A DNA stretch of 64,000 nt, taken from contig NZ_SGXG01000001.1 of the NCBI RefSeq assembly GCF_004216715.1, forward strand, positions 1,612,001 to 1,676,000. Direction: 5' to 3'. This document shows, piece after piece, positions 8,131 to 17,090 of the stretch (positions within the stretch are counted from its first letter, which is position 1; every line of letters starts with the position of its first letter). The notes below the pieces were generated by a model. It was given only the letters and a program-made list of their open reading frames with translations, ran no database searches and was not told the origin of the DNA. Made by a program: the position numbers and the translations under genes. Source of the stretch: Cecembia calidifontis (GTDB taxonomy: Bacteria > Bacteroidota > Bacteroidia > Cytophagales > Cyclobacteriaceae).

Positions 8131-8559
8131 TTAATTCAAGGGGATGGAGTAAGTGACGGAGGGAATTGACCTTGGGATGTTACCGGAATATTTTGGTATA
8201 TTGCTAGGTAGGTTTTTAAAGCTTAATTCAGATGACTTCCTTTTATTGTTTCCAGCACTTATAAATAGGGGGATGCTTCCTATTGTTGCCAAACCACCCA
8301 CTACCACCATAGCAGCCCCAATGGCTGCTGCATTATCATCAGCATTTGAAGCACCAAATAGGATAAAGTTTTCCGAGAAAAGGATGCTGCCAGCTGTTAC
8401 CATTGCTACTCCACCACCCAACATGATAAAGCCAGTAGTCTTTTGTCTTCGGCTTTTATCCAAATAATCTTGTTTGCTCATGCTTTGTGCAAATAAGGGC
8501 AACGAACTGCCCAAGAGGAAGGCGGACAGCCACACCGCCATTATTACACGTTTTTTCAT
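8131..8559 (-). CDS. Exported Gly-rich small membrane protein, unknown function (142 aa)
   Basis: An N-terminal signal (to about residue 25, LFAQS) is followed by a short charged region (KQDYLDKSRRQK) and two Gly/Ala-rich hydrophobic segments, at about 42-62 (FIMLGGGVAMVTAGSILF) and 82-103 (AIGAAMVVVGGLATIGSIPL). The C-terminus is Ser/Pro-rich and ends ...VTYSIPLN. I recognise no family. The layout resembles small Bacteroidota envelope proteins with a helical hairpin. It is monocistronic with its own terminator. Confidence 0.65.
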   Translation of the reverse strand: MKKRVIMAVWLSAFLLGSSLPLFAQSMSKQDYLDKSRRQKTTGFIMLGGGVAMVTAGSILFSENFILFGASNADDNAAAIGAAMVVVGGLATIGSIPLFISAGNNKRKSSELSFKNLPSNIPKYSGNIPRSIPSVTYSIPLN

Positions 8560-8718
8560 GGTTTTATGGTTAAAGTGAAAATTTTAAATTGCCCATTTCA
8601 GACCTACCTAAAATACCACTTTTTTTATGTATAAAACCTAAATAAAAACAAGATTATGAATGATTTACATCATTTTTAAAAAACTCAGCTCAGAATAAAA
8701 ATAAATCAGGCCCAAATA

Positions 8719-9588
8719 TTAAAACATTCTTGACCTATACTCCTTGGGAGTTTCACCCTGGATCTTTTTAAATACCCTGTTGAAGTAAGAAAGATTCTGA
8801 AAACCGGTGTGGTAGGCGATCTGTGAAATTGACCATTCCTTTTCTTGCAAAAGTTGGCAAGCTTGATGAATTCTAACCTGAATAAGAAATTCAGTAAAGG
8901 TTTTGCCTGTTCTTTCTTTGAAAAATCTACAAAAAGCTTCTTTGCTTAAATTAGCAACATCCGCGACCTCCTGTAGGCTTATTGAGCTTTGGCTTTTGGA
9001 AAGGATAAAGGACATCACATGTCCCATGCGCTTGCCTTCTGTTTCTGTAAAGTCCTTTTGGGGGATGAACCTGTTTAAGGAATTCAGTTCCTGTGATTCC
9101 TGTAAGCCATTCAATATCTCCAAGGCGCAAAGCATTTTTTTTAATCCCTGTAAGTCACTGAAACTCATTAAGGTACTTTTGATCTTGTCTTTAGTACTTC
9201 CTTGAATGGCAAAGCAGCCCTTTGTCTGTTGGATCCACTGGTGCAAACCGGCAAATTCTTCCACCTCCCTCAGGCTTTTTCCCAAAGCTTCAAAATCAAA
9301 AAACAAGGTATGGCTCAAGGACCGCTTGTCTGTTTCTGGGTTGAAATACTCTGTATCGGACCGGAATACGTGAGGCATATTGGCTGAAAACAGAAACATG
9401 TCACCTGGCTCAAATCTTCCCAGGTAGTCTCCCACCATCAGCTGCCCTTTCCCTTCGATGATGAAGGTGAGCTGCCATTGAGGATGTTGATGGAGTTTTT
9501 CGTAAAAATGCTTTCCTGCATCCACTTGGAATCGGACAAATTCCTTGTTGGACTTGGGGATTTGAAAGGAGATGATTTTCCGGCTCAT
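8719..9588 (-). CDS. AraC-family transcriptional regulator, probable hydroxyproline regulator
   Basis: The protein has an N-terminal cupin-like sensing half (HQHPQWQLTFIIEGKGQL, then FEPGDMFLFSANMPH) and a C-terminal AraC double helix-turn-helix with SLQEVADVANLSKEAFCRFFK and the hallmark ISQIAYHTGFQNLSYFNRVFKK. I chose the ATG at 9588, which gives MSRKIISFQI at the expected N-terminus of the cupin; the frame is open for another 35 codons upstream but that part looks non-coding. It is divergent from the hydroxyproline genes that start at 9778, so it probably senses hydroxyproline or an intermediate and activates them. That role is inferred from position. Confidence 0.85.
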   Translation of the reverse strand: MSRKIISFQIPKSNKEFVRFQVDAGKHFYEKLHQHPQWQLTFIIEGKGQLMVGDYLGRFEPGDMFLFSANMPHVFRSDTEYFNPETDKRSLSHTLFFDFEALGKSLREVEEFAGLHQWIQQTKGCFAIQGSTKDKIKSTLMSFSDLQGLKKMLCALEILNGLQESQELNSLNRFIPQKDFTETEGKRMGHVMSFILSKSQSSISLQEVADVANLSKEAFCRFFKERTGKTFTEFLIQVRIHQACQLLQEKEWSISQIAYHTGFQNLSYFNRVFKKIQGETPKEYRSRMF

Positions 9589-9755
9589 ATTCGATGCTTT
9601 GCCAAAGTATTCAATCTTAGAAGGTATAGGTTTGTCTAATACCAGATCAAAACTTTGATATAATATTAATAAGAATTTGCCGCAGTTCCTCATGTGGAGT
9701 CAATAGGGTATTAGTAAGTATTAAATGAGTATAAGCATTCGGAAGAATTAGCCTA

Positions 9756-9763
9756 TACTTTTG
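9756..9763 (+). promoter_or_regulatory. Bacteroidota -7 box before the hydroxyproline genes
   Basis: TACTTTTG fits the consensus TAnnTTTG and lies 14 bp before the ATG at 9778. No good -33 element is seen upstream, which would suit a promoter that needs the divergent AraC activator. Confidence 0.6.
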
Positions 9764-9777
9764 AATAATCAATCTAA

Positions 9778-10680
9778 ATGAGAAAATCTATGAAATGGCA
9801 AGGTGTATTTCCGGCATTAACGACCAAATTTCACCAGGATGGAAGCTTGGATATGGACATGTTTTTTAAAAACCTAGATGCGCAATTGGATGCGGGGGTA
9901 CACGGGATCATTTTAGGCGGGACCTTGGGAGAATCCTCTGTTTTGTCCTTGGAGGAAAAAATAAAATTGACAACAGAAACAGTCAAATACATCAATGGGA
10001 AGGTTCCTGTAATCCTGAATATTGCAGAAGGCGCTACCAAAGATGCTATTTTCTGGGCAGAAAAGGCGAAGGAAATGGGTGCTTCGGGACTGATGCTTTT
10101 GCCCCCCATGCGTTATGCGGCAGATCATAGAGAAGTGGTGACCTACTTTAAGGCTGTAGCCCACAGTACTGATTTGCCCATAATGATCTACAACAATCCT
10201 GTGGATTACAAGACCTTGGTGACCATTTCCATGTTCGAGGAATTGGCCGATTGTGAAAATATTCAGGCCATCAAAGAATCCACCAGGGACATCTCCAATG
10301 TCACCCGTATGCGTAACCGTTTTGGGGACCGTTACAAGATCCTATGCGGTGTAGATACACTTGCCATGGAAGAATTGGTAATGGGAGCCGATGGATGGGT
10401 GGCCGGTTTGGTGTGTGCTTTTCCGAAGGAAACAGTTGCGGTTTATGAATTGGTAAAGGCAGGAAAATATGATCAGGCTTTGGCTATTTACCGTTGGTTT
10501 TTGCCGTTATTGGAGCTGGACATTCATCCCAAATTGGTTCAATATATCAAACTGGCAGAGCAGATGGCCGGCGTTGGAACAGAATGGGTAAGGGCGCCAC
10601 GCCTGACTTTGGTAGGTGAGGAAAGGGTGAAGATAGAGAATATCATCAAGAGGGGATTGGAGCATAGACCGGTAGTTTGA
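9778..10680 (+). CDS. DapA-family aldolase, probable 1-pyrroline-4-hydroxy-2-carboxylate deaminase (300 aa)
   Basis: It is a TIM-barrel class I Schiff-base enzyme of the dihydrodipicolinate synthase family. The phosphate/carboxylate loop GGTLGES (47-53), the tyrosine in IYNNPVDY (Tyr138) and the Schiff-base lysine in AIKEST (Lys166) are all present. Another dapA would be expected elsewhere for lysine synthesis. Here the neighbours are the epimerase, the FAD oxidase and the semialdehyde dehydrogenase of hydroxyproline breakdown, in which a DapA relative deaminates 1-pyrroline-4-hydroxy-2-carboxylate to 2-oxoglutarate semialdehyde. I therefore assign that step. The domain is certain; the substrate is inferred from context. 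Confidence 0.85.
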   Translation: MRKSMKWQGVFPALTTKFHQDGSLDMDMFFKNLDAQLDAGVHGIILGGTLGESSVLSLEEKIKLTTETVKYINGKVPVILNIAEGATKDAIFWAEKAKEMGASGLMLLPPMRYAADHREVVTYFKAVAHSTDLPIMIYNNPVDYKTLVTISMFEELADCENIQAIKESTRDISNVTRMRNRFGDRYKILCGVDTLAMEELVMGADGWVAGLVCAFPKETVAVYELVKAGKYDQALAIYRWFLPLLELDIHPKLVQYIKLAEQMAGVGTEWVRAPRLTLVGEERVKIENIIKRGLEHRPVV

Positions 10681-10880
10681 TTTCTGGATTCATGACTCAT
10701 GACGTGATAGGCTTGGAGATTTGAAGATATTGGCTTTGTGATTTTGGGATATTTGTATTGTCATTTCAATAGTTGGAAATGTTTTCCGATTTCTGGCATA
10801 TGGCTTCGATTTGCAGCCTATTTCAATTATATTTCTATCCTATTTCAACCTAATTTCTAATTAACTGACAAAAAGATACC

Positions 10881-12326
10881 ATGAACTTAGATCCAATTTT
10901 CCAGTCTGCTCAAGATGCTTTTTTACATTACAAAAATGTTCCGGGAAAAGAAAAAGCAGCTTTTTTGAGAAAAATAGCTGATGGGCTGGAAGCTGAGAAA
11001 CACACTCTGATTCCAATGGCTTCCGAAGAATCCAACTTGCCTGAAGGCAGGATTACCGGGGAACTTGGAAGGACAGTAGGACAGATCAGGTTATTTGCCA
11101 AATTGGTGGAAGAAGGATCTTGGGTGGAGGCGGTTATAGATCATGCAGACCCTGAAAGGGCCCCTGTTCCCAAACCTGATATCCGTAGGTTTTTGACAGC
11201 TTTGGGTCCGGTGGTAGTATTTGGGGCAAGTAATTTTCCTTTGGCATTTTCCACCGCAGGGGGAGATACCATATCTGCCTTGGCGGCAGGTTGCCCGGTG
11301 ATTTATAAAGCCCATCCCGCTCATCCCGAGACCTCCCGATTGGTGGGACAGGTAATTCACAAAGCTGTCATTGACGCTGCCTTGCCAATAGGTGTCTTTA
11401 CCCATGTAGAGGGAGGAATAGATGTAGGACAAGCACTTGCGAAGCATCCTCTTGCCAAAGCTGTTGCCTTTACAGGTTCTTTTGCAGGGGGTAAAGCCTT
11501 GTTTGATGCGGCCAACCAGAGGAAAGAGCCTATTCCTGTATTTGCAGAAATGGGGTCGGTCAATCCCATCATTGTCCTCAAAGAGAAGCTTGGCAAAAAT
11601 ATAGAAGCCTTATCTAAGCAGTTTGTAGCTTCACTCACCCTTGGTGCAGGACAGTTTTGTACCAATCCGGGTTTGATTGTTGTTCCTGCTGAATATGCAG
11701 TTGCATTTGCTTCGGCAGTAAAAAAGGAATTGGAACAGATTGTCGCAGCTCCTATGCTGCATGAAGGTATTGCGGCGGCCTACTACAATGCTTTGGCCAT
11801 GTTGCAGGGAAGAAAAGAACTGGAATGGGTACAAGTGGCAGAAGCCAAGGACCTGATCAAGGCATATCCTGCACTTGCGAAGATCAAAGCATCAGATTGG
11901 TTGGAGGATGACCACTTTCAGCAAGAGGTTTTTGGTTCATTTGCTTTGATGGTGGTTTATGAGCGTTTCAGTGAGTTGTATGCGATAGCCCAAAGGTTAC
12001 ATGGACAGTTGACGATTACCCTTTGGGGAGAAGAAGAAGAATTGGCCAATAAGGTGGATCTGATCAATCAATTGGAAGAAAAATGTGGTAGGTTATTGTT
12101 CAAGGGAGTTCCTACAGGTGTTGAGGTGGGTTATGCCATGCAGCACGGGGGGCCTTATCCTTCTACTACAGATAGCAGATTTACTTCGGTAGGTGTATAT
12201 GCCATCAAGCGGTTTGCCAGACCGATAGCATTCCAGGATATGCCGCATGAATTGCTCCCTGATGCCTTGAGAGATGAAAATCCTTTGGGAATTTGGCGGA
12301 TGGTCGATGGGGAATTCAAGCGATAA
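10881..12326 (+). CDS. NADP-type aldehyde dehydrogenase, probable 2-oxoglutarate semialdehyde dehydrogenase (481 aa)
   Basis: It belongs to the aldehyde dehydrogenase superfamily and would oxidise 2,5-dioxopentanoate (2-oxoglutarate semialdehyde) to 2-oxoglutarate, the last step of hydroxyproline catabolism. The general-base glutamate is Glu223 (FAEMGSVNP), the nucleophilic cysteine Cys260 (GAGQFCTNPG), and the nucleotide-binding FTGS motif lies at 197-200. The AEMGS and GQFCTNPG forms are typical of the ketoglutarate semialdehyde dehydrogenase group. It lies 200 bp after the DapA-family gene; that gap holds no gene. Confidence 0.9.
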   Translation: MNLDPIFQSAQDAFLHYKNVPGKEKAAFLRKIADGLEAEKHTLIPMASEESNLPEGRITGELGRTVGQIRLFAKLVEEGSWVEAVIDHADPERAPVPKPDIRRFLTALGPVVVFGASNFPLAFSTAGGDTISALAAGCPVIYKAHPAHPETSRLVGQVIHKAVIDAALPIGVFTHVEGGIDVGQALAKHPLAKAVAFTGSFAGGKALFDAANQRKEPIPVFAEMGSVNPIIVLKEKLGKNIEALSKQFVASLTLGAGQFCTNPGLIVVPAEYAVAFASAVKKELEQIVAAPMLHEGIAAAYYNALAMLQGRKELEWVQVAEAKDLIKAYPALAKIKASDWLEDDHFQQEVFGSFALMVVYERFSELYAIAQRLHGQLTITLWGEEEELANKVDLINQLEEKCGRLLFKGVPTGVEVGYAMQHGGPYPSTTDSRFTSVGVYAIKRFARPIAFQDMPHELLPDALRDENPLGIWRMVDGEFKR

Positions 12327-12384
12327 TAGTTATTTCTACCATGATTATTTTTCCCCTAATGTAATTACTTTGGAAAGTTAAAAA

Positions 12385-12413
12385 ATGTGTGTATTCGATA
12401 AAAACGTACACAT
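12385..12413 (+). promoter_or_regulatory. Inverted repeat upstream of the VapB-like gene, candidate operator
   Basis: ATGTGTGT and GTACACAT lie about 13 bp apart just before the antitoxin start at 12415, and TTACTTTG (12366-12373) is a near-match to the -7 consensus. Autoregulation by an antitoxin-toxin complex at such a site is usual for VapBC, so this is a candidate operator. Confidence 0.4.
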
Positions 12414-12414
12414 T

Positions 12415-12609
12415 ATGAGGACAAATATAGAAATAGATGAGGATTTATTGGCCGCGGCCATGAAGGTTACCGGCCTTAAAACCAAAAAAGCAACGGTTGA
12501 AGAGGGCTTAAGGCTTATTGTCCAATTACACCAACAAAAGAAAATCCGGGATTTAATAGGGAAGTTGAAATGGGAGGGGGATCTTGAAAAAATGAGGTTG
12601 GACCAATGA
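12415..12609 (+). CDS. VapB-type antitoxin, ribbon-helix-helix (64 aa)
   Basis: It is the short partner of the PIN-domain toxin that follows with a 4-bp overlap. The N-terminal block MRTNIEIDEDLLAAAMKVTG and the KKATVEEGLRLIV segment are typical of the VapB/type II antitoxin family common in Bacteroidota and Cyanobacteria. I chose ATG 12415 because MRTNIEID is the family start; an ATG at 12385 in frame would add ten atypical residues and cover the inverted repeat. The C-terminal part (residues 40-64) is charged, as expected for toxin binding. Confidence 0.85.
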   Translation: MRTNIEIDEDLLAAAMKVTGLKTKKATVEEGLRLIVQLHQQKKIRDLIGKLKWEGDLEKMRLDQ

Positions 12610-12995
12610 TACTGGTAGATTCTTTGGTTTGGATAGACTTCTTCAACGGCAAAGATGCCGATCATGTGGAAAAGCTGTACCAGTTGTTGGGTCATGAGCT
12701 CATCATTTCAGGGGATTTAATATGGGTGGAGGTTTTGCAGGGTTTCAAGAATGATTCCCAATATCAAAAGGCAAAGACAGCACTTGAATCATTACCCTAT
12801 TTCGCTTTAATTAATAAAGAAACAGCTTTACTTGCAGCAGAGAATTACCGAATCTTGAGGAAAAATGGAATAACAGTAAGAAAAACCATTGATATAATTA
12901 TCGCTACCTTTTGTATTGCCAATAACTTCAGGCTATTACATGCAGAAAAGGACTTTCAAGTCATGGAAGAACATCTTGGTTTGAGGAGCATCTAA
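12606..12995 (+). CDS. VapC-type PIN-domain ribonuclease toxin (129 aa)
   Basis: The PIN-domain acidic residues are visible: Asp5 in ILVDSLVWIDFF, Glu42 in IWVEVLQG, Asp96 in KTIDIIIATFC and Asp116 in AEKDF. It is a probable Mg-dependent endoribonuclease, neutralised by the upstream antitoxin. The pair sits between two hydroxyproline genes on the same strand and looks like an insertion into that cluster. The frame and catalytic set are intact. Confidence 0.9.
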   Translation: MILVDSLVWIDFFNGKDADHVEKLYQLLGHELIISGDLIWVEVLQGFKNDSQYQKAKTALESLPYFALINKETALLAAENYRILRKNGITVRKTIDIIIATFCIANNFRLLHAEKDFQVMEEHLGLRSI

Positions 12996-13080
12996 AACCT
13001 TAAAACTATTTGGCGAGCTAATTTTCAACATTATTTCCACCTTATTTCCATTAAATTTCACCCATATCTCAATTTAAATC

Positions 13081-14079
13081 ATGAAAAAAACCTTCCAATG
13101 CATTGATGCCCATACCTGTGGTAATCCGGTCAGGGTAGTGGCAGGCGGTGTTCCGTTTCTCAAAGGGAATAATATGCTGGAAAAGCGGCAATATTTTTTG
13201 GATAACCTGGATTGGATCCGGACGGGGTTGATGTTTGAGCCCCGCGGTCATGACATGATGTCGGGTTCCATGCTTTTCCCTCCCCATGATCCAGAAAATG
13301 ATTTTGCCGTCTTGTTTATCGAAACTTCAGGCTGTCTGCCGATGTGTGGACATGGAACCATTGGCACGATTACCATCGCCATTGAAGAAGGTTTGATTAC
13401 GCCCAAGATTCCTGGATTCCTTCGAATGGAAGCTCCTGCAGGTTTGGTTTTGGTAGAATACAAGCAGGAAGGAAAAAAGGTTGCCTCCGTCAAACTGACG
13501 AATGTCAAAAGTTTTCTTGCAGCTGAAGCACTGGAAATAGAAATCGAGGAATTGGGGAAACTAATCGTGGATGTGGCTTATGGAGGGAATTTTTATTGTA
13601 TTGTAGATCCTCAGGAAAACTTCCCTGGCTTGGAGCATTTCAAGGCAGAGCAACTGATTTCCATGGCCCGTAATCTAAGGCAGAAGATGAATGAAAAATA
13701 TGAGTTTGTACATCCTGAGCATCCTCAGATCAAAGGGCTCTCCCATGTGTTGTGGACAGGGAAAACGTTGGATGAGTCCAGTACGGCAAGAAATGCGGTG
13801 TTTTATGGAGACAAAGCCATAGACCGATCTCCTTGTGGCACTGGGACCTCTGCGAGAATGGCGCAATGGTTTGCCAAGGGTTGGCTGAAACCTGGAGAAG
13901 ACTTTATTCATGAGAGTTTCATCGGTTCCAAATTCACAGGGAGGATTGAGCAAGTCACTGAGATAGCAGGAAAACCTGCCATTGTACCAAGCATAGAAGG
14001 ATGGGCTAAGATCTATGGATACAATACGATAATCATGGATGATGATGATCCGTATGTGTACGGATTTCAGGTGATTTGA
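13081..14079 (+). CDS. 4-hydroxyproline epimerase, proline racemase family (332 aa)
   Basis: It converts trans-4-hydroxy-L-proline to cis-4-hydroxy-D-proline by two-base catalysis. Both catalytic cysteines are present, Cys89 in MCGHGTIG and Cys252 in SPCGTGTSA. The length fits the family. It lies downstream of the VapBC genes and upstream of an FAD-dependent D-amino-acid-type dehydrogenase, which favours 4-hydroxyproline epimerase over proline racemase. It is cytoplasmic, with no signal peptide. Confidence 0.92.
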   Translation: MKKTFQCIDAHTCGNPVRVVAGGVPFLKGNNMLEKRQYFLDNLDWIRTGLMFEPRGHDMMSGSMLFPPHDPENDFAVLFIETSGCLPMCGHGTIGTITIAIEEGLITPKIPGFLRMEAPAGLVLVEYKQEGKKVASVKLTNVKSFLAAEALEIEIEELGKLIVDVAYGGNFYCIVDPQENFPGLEHFKAEQLISMARNLRQKMNEKYEFVHPEHPQIKGLSHVLWTGKTLDESSTARNAVFYGDKAIDRSPCGTGTSARMAQWFAKGWLKPGEDFIHESFIGSKFTGRIEQVTEIAGKPAIVPSIEGWAKIYGYNTIIMDDDDPYVYGFQVI

Positions 14080-14413
14080 GAAGATGTTAGAGGCGAGAAG
14101 CGAGCGTTTAGAAATAAGAGGCAAGAATCAAGAAACAAGAGGTAAGAATTTCGGAAGGTGGAAGTCGGAATCAGATAGTTTTTGAACCATTCAGAAGTTA
14201 AGGGAATTAAGAAATTCATCAAGAAAAGTCGGATGTTGAAAGTCTGATTTCGAAATGATCGACAGCTTCAAATGAATAGGGTCTCTCTTATCATATCAAA
14301 GCAATGGAAAAATGAATCAAAATTTATCTTTTATCAAGATTTTCAAAAATTTATTAAGTACTTCCAATTGGTAATTCCACTTGGTACATATTACTTGGGA
14401 CTTGGCACAGACA
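14080..14413. other. Intergenic region with a purine-rich degenerate stretch
   Basis: No gene is seen. Positions 14085-14155 are strongly purine-biased on the plus strand, with loosely repeated GAGGCGAGAAGCGAG and AAGAGGCAAGAA units. The remainder leads into the start of the FAD oxidoreductase without a clear promoter box. Confidence 0.35.
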
Positions 14414-15661
14414 ATGAAACGAACCATCATCATCGGCGGAGGCGTTATAGGCCTTTTTACAGCATACTACCTGAATAAGCAAGGGGTTGAAGTTATCATC
14501 GTGGACAAAAGCGATATGCAGGATACCACTTCCACCGGGAATGCCGGTATGATTGTCCCCAGTCATATCATTCCATTATCTGCACCAGGGATGATAGCCA
14601 AGGGAGTAGCCTGGATGTTTTCTTCCAAAAGTCCATTCTATATCCATCCGCGTCTGGACAGAAAGCTTTTAGAATGGTCTTGGCTGTTTTATCGCTCTGC
14701 CAATGCCAAGCACGTAGAAAAATCCATTCCCTTCCTGAAGAACATATCCTTGCTGAGTAAAGCGCTCTATCAGGAATTCAGAAATGAGCATAAGGATGCG
14801 GTCGATCTGGAAATGGCAGAAAAAGGTTTGATGATGCTTTATCAAACCCCGGAAGTGGAAAAAGAAGAGGTTGAATTTGCGCATTTGGCCAGACAGCACG
14901 GTCTGGAGGCTGAAGTGCTAAACCCCACCGATATTGCTAAAATTGAACCCAATCTGGAAGTGAAAGCGCGTGGAGCTGTCTTGTTTCCAGGCGATGCCCA
15001 CCTTTCTCCTTCCAATCTCTACAATTTTCTAAAAAAATACCTATTAGAAAAAGGAGTCAAGTTCCTCCCGAACAGAAAAGTCCTTGGTTTTGAAAAGCAA
15101 GGAGGCAAGGTAACAGCAGTGCTCACTGAAAGTGAGTACTTAAGTGCCAATAAAGTGATCCTTTGTAGTGGAGCTTGGTCGGCTGAATTGGCACAGATGC
15201 TGGGTTTCAAGCTGCCCATGCTGGGTGGCAAGGGGTATAGTTTTATGCAGGACAACCATCCCGAAATCCTGCAGGCCTCTATTCTTACCGAAATGAAAGT
15301 GGCTGTAAGCCCTTATGGGCAGCAGGTTCGCTTCGGTGGCACCATGGAAATTGCAGGTACAGATGAGTCCATCAATATAAACCGGGTAAAAGGAATTTTT
15401 GAGTCCATCAACAAATATTATCCAGGATTTCAATCAAAATTCCCTGATAGGGAAAAGATTTGGAAAGGACTGAGGCCATGTTCACCAGATGGGGTCCCCT
15501 ATATTGGTGCTGCACCGGGTTATCAAAACGTTTGGTTTGGTACTGGCCATGGTATGATGGGGGTCAGTATGGCTCCTGCCACAGGAAAAATCCTTACAGA
15601 CCTTCATGAAGGTCACGCTTCTACCATGGATATCAAAGCTTTTGAAGTGGGGAGATTTTAA
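14414..15661 (+). CDS. FAD-dependent oxidoreductase, probable D-hydroxyproline dehydrogenase
   Basis: It is a DAO/DadA-like flavoprotein. The start at ATG 14414 places the dinucleotide-binding glycines (IIIGGGVIG) at residues 5-13. Further flavoprotein features are STGNAGMIVPSH and the C-terminal GLRPCSPDGVPYIG and GTGHGMMGVSMAP. In hydroxyproline breakdown a flavoenzyme of this type oxidises cis-4-hydroxy-D-proline to 1-pyrroline-4-hydroxy-2-carboxylate, the substrate of the DapA-family deaminase in this cluster. It has no signal peptide. This gene completes the pathway to 2-oxoglutarate; the substrate is inferred from context. Confidence 0.88.
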   Translation: MKRTIIIGGGVIGLFTAYYLNKQGVEVIIVDKSDMQDTTSTGNAGMIVPSHIIPLSAPGMIAKGVAWMFSSKSPFYIHPRLDRKLLEWSWLFYRSANAKHVEKSIPFLKNISLLSKALYQEFRNEHKDAVDLEMAEKGLMMLYQTPEVEKEEVEFAHLARQHGLEAEVLNPTDIAKIEPNLEVKARGAVLFPGDAHLSPSNLYNFLKKYLLEKGVKFLPNRKVLGFEKQGGKVTAVLTESEYLSANKVILCSGAWSAELAQMLGFKLPMLGGKGYSFMQDNHPEILQASILTEMKVAVSPYGQQVRFGGTMEIAGTDESININRVKGIFESINKYYPGFQSKFPDREKIWKGLRPCSPDGVPYIGAAPGYQNVWFGTGHGMMGVSMAPATGKILTDLHEGHASTMDIKAFEVGRF

Positions 15662-15693
15662 TGCGGAGCTTCTCTGATTTCAATGAAATTTTT

Positions 15694-15745
15694 TATTGTA
15701 AAGAATATTACTGTAATTTGTGTTACAGTAATGTAGATTACAATA
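15694..15745 (+). promoter_or_regulatory. Nested inverted repeats with four TGTAA half-sites
   Basis: The inner repeat ATTACTGTAA (15707-15716) and TTACAGTAAT (15723-15732) is perfect with a 6-bp gap. An outer pair, TATTGTAA (15694-15701) and TTACAATA (15738-15745), encloses it. The arrangement ends 9 bp before the ATPase gene start and looks like an operator for a dimeric regulator. Confidence 0.65.
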
Positions 15746-15754
15746 TATTAAGTT

Positions 15755-17065
15755 ATGAAATTTTATGATAGAGAAGAAGAATTAGTGTTCTTGGAAAAAC
15801 AGGAACAAAGGTCAAGAGTTTCAGCCCAGCTGACCTTAGTCATTGGAAGGAGAAGAATTGGCAAGACTTCACTTCTCAAAAAAAGTATTCAAGGGAAGAA
15901 AGCTTTGTATTTTTTTATTGCCAAGAAATCCGAGACCCTTTTGGTAGAAGAGTTTTCAGAAATAATAAGAACCAATTTGAACATTTCATGGTATGGGGAG
16001 TTGAAATCCTTCAAGGATATTTTTTGGGTTTTGATGGACCATGCTGAAAAAGAATCATTTACTTTAGTTATTGATGAATTCCAAGAATTTTTGAATATCA
16101 ACTCCTCTGTTTTTAGTGATATGCAAAATATCTGGGACAGTAAAAAGGAGGTGGCAAAAATCAATCTTATTATCTGTGGATCTATTTATTCTATGATGAA
16201 GAGAATATTTGAGGATTCCAGAGAACCCCTTTTTGCCAGGGCTACAGGGAAAATTCAACTTCAGCCATTTGGTACAAATACCATCAAAGAAATTTTAGCA
16301 GACCACAAACCGGATTTAGCACCATTCGATTTATTGGCGATTTTTACACTGACTGGAGGTGTTGCTAAATATCTTGAAAACATGGTCAATGCTTCTGCCT
16401 TCAACCTGGATGCTATGCTGAATGAAATTTTCCAATCCAACTCCATCATGTTGGAAGAGGGTAAGCATGTACTAATAGAGGAATTTGGAAAAGATTATTC
16501 TACATATTTCTCCATTCTGAGTTTAATAGCATCTTCCAAAACATCTAGGCCTGAAATTGAATCCATTTTAGAAATGAGCGTAGGGGGTTATTTGGATCGG
16601 CTTGAGAATGAATTTGGGATTATTAAAAAAATAAAACCCATTTTATCCAAACCTTCGAGTCGGCAGATCAAATATAGAATTGAAGATAACTTTTTGAATT
16701 TTTGGTTTAGGTTTATTTATAAATACAGAAGTATTGTAGAGATCGAGAATTTTGATTTGATCAAACAGATAGTCAAAAGAGATTTCTCAGGGTTTGTTGG
16801 ACAAGCATTAGAAAAATACTTTTTTCTCCAACTCAAGGAATCCAAGTTATATTCAGCCATAGGGACTTATTGGGAAAAAGGGAATCAAAATGAAATAGAT
16901 TTGGTGGCTATAAACGAGATAGAAAAGAAATTACTCATCGCAGAAGTGAAGTTGAATAAAGAAAAATATAATCATCAAAAGTTGATTGAAAAATCAGCCA
17001 ATTTGCTTCTTTCATTTCCTGATTTTCAGGTAGCGTATCGATGCTTGTCTTTGGAAGATGTATGA
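15755..17065 (+). CDS. AAA-family ATPase with DUF234 nuclease-like C-terminus (436 aa)
   Basis: It belongs to the archaeal-type ATPase/DUF234 group. The Walker A motif is VIGRRRIGKTSLL (about 30-42) and Walker B is FTLVIDEFQEF. A winged-helix region lies in the middle (GGYLDRLENEFGIIKK). The C-terminal DUF234 part contains NEIDLVAINEIEKKLLIAEVK, an E-x-D...E-x-K pattern like PD-(D/E)xK nucleases. Such proteins are widespread in Bacteroidota and archaea with an unproven role, possibly in mobile-element or stress functions. It is a lone gene preceded by nested inverted repeats. Confidence 0.8.
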   Translation: MKFYDREEELVFLEKQEQRSRVSAQLTLVIGRRRIGKTSLLKKSIQGKKALYFFIAKKSETLLVEEFSEIIRTNLNISWYGELKSFKDIFWVLMDHAEKESFTLVIDEFQEFLNINSSVFSDMQNIWDSKKEVAKINLIICGSIYSMMKRIFEDSREPLFARATGKIQLQPFGTNTIKEILADHKPDLAPFDLLAIFTLTGGVAKYLENMVNASAFNLDAMLNEIFQSNSIMLEEGKHVLIEEFGKDYSTYFSILSLIASSKTSRPEIESILEMSVGGYLDRLENEFGIIKKIKPILSKPSSRQIKYRIEDNFLNFWFRFIYKYRSIVEIENFDLIKQIVKRDFSGFVGQALEKYFFLQLKESKLYSAIGTYWEKGNQNEIDLVAINEIEKKLLIAEVKLNKEKYNHQKLIEKSANLLLSFPDFQVAYRCLSLEDV

Positions 17066-17090
17066 AAAATTTGAAAATAAAGTCCTAGCC

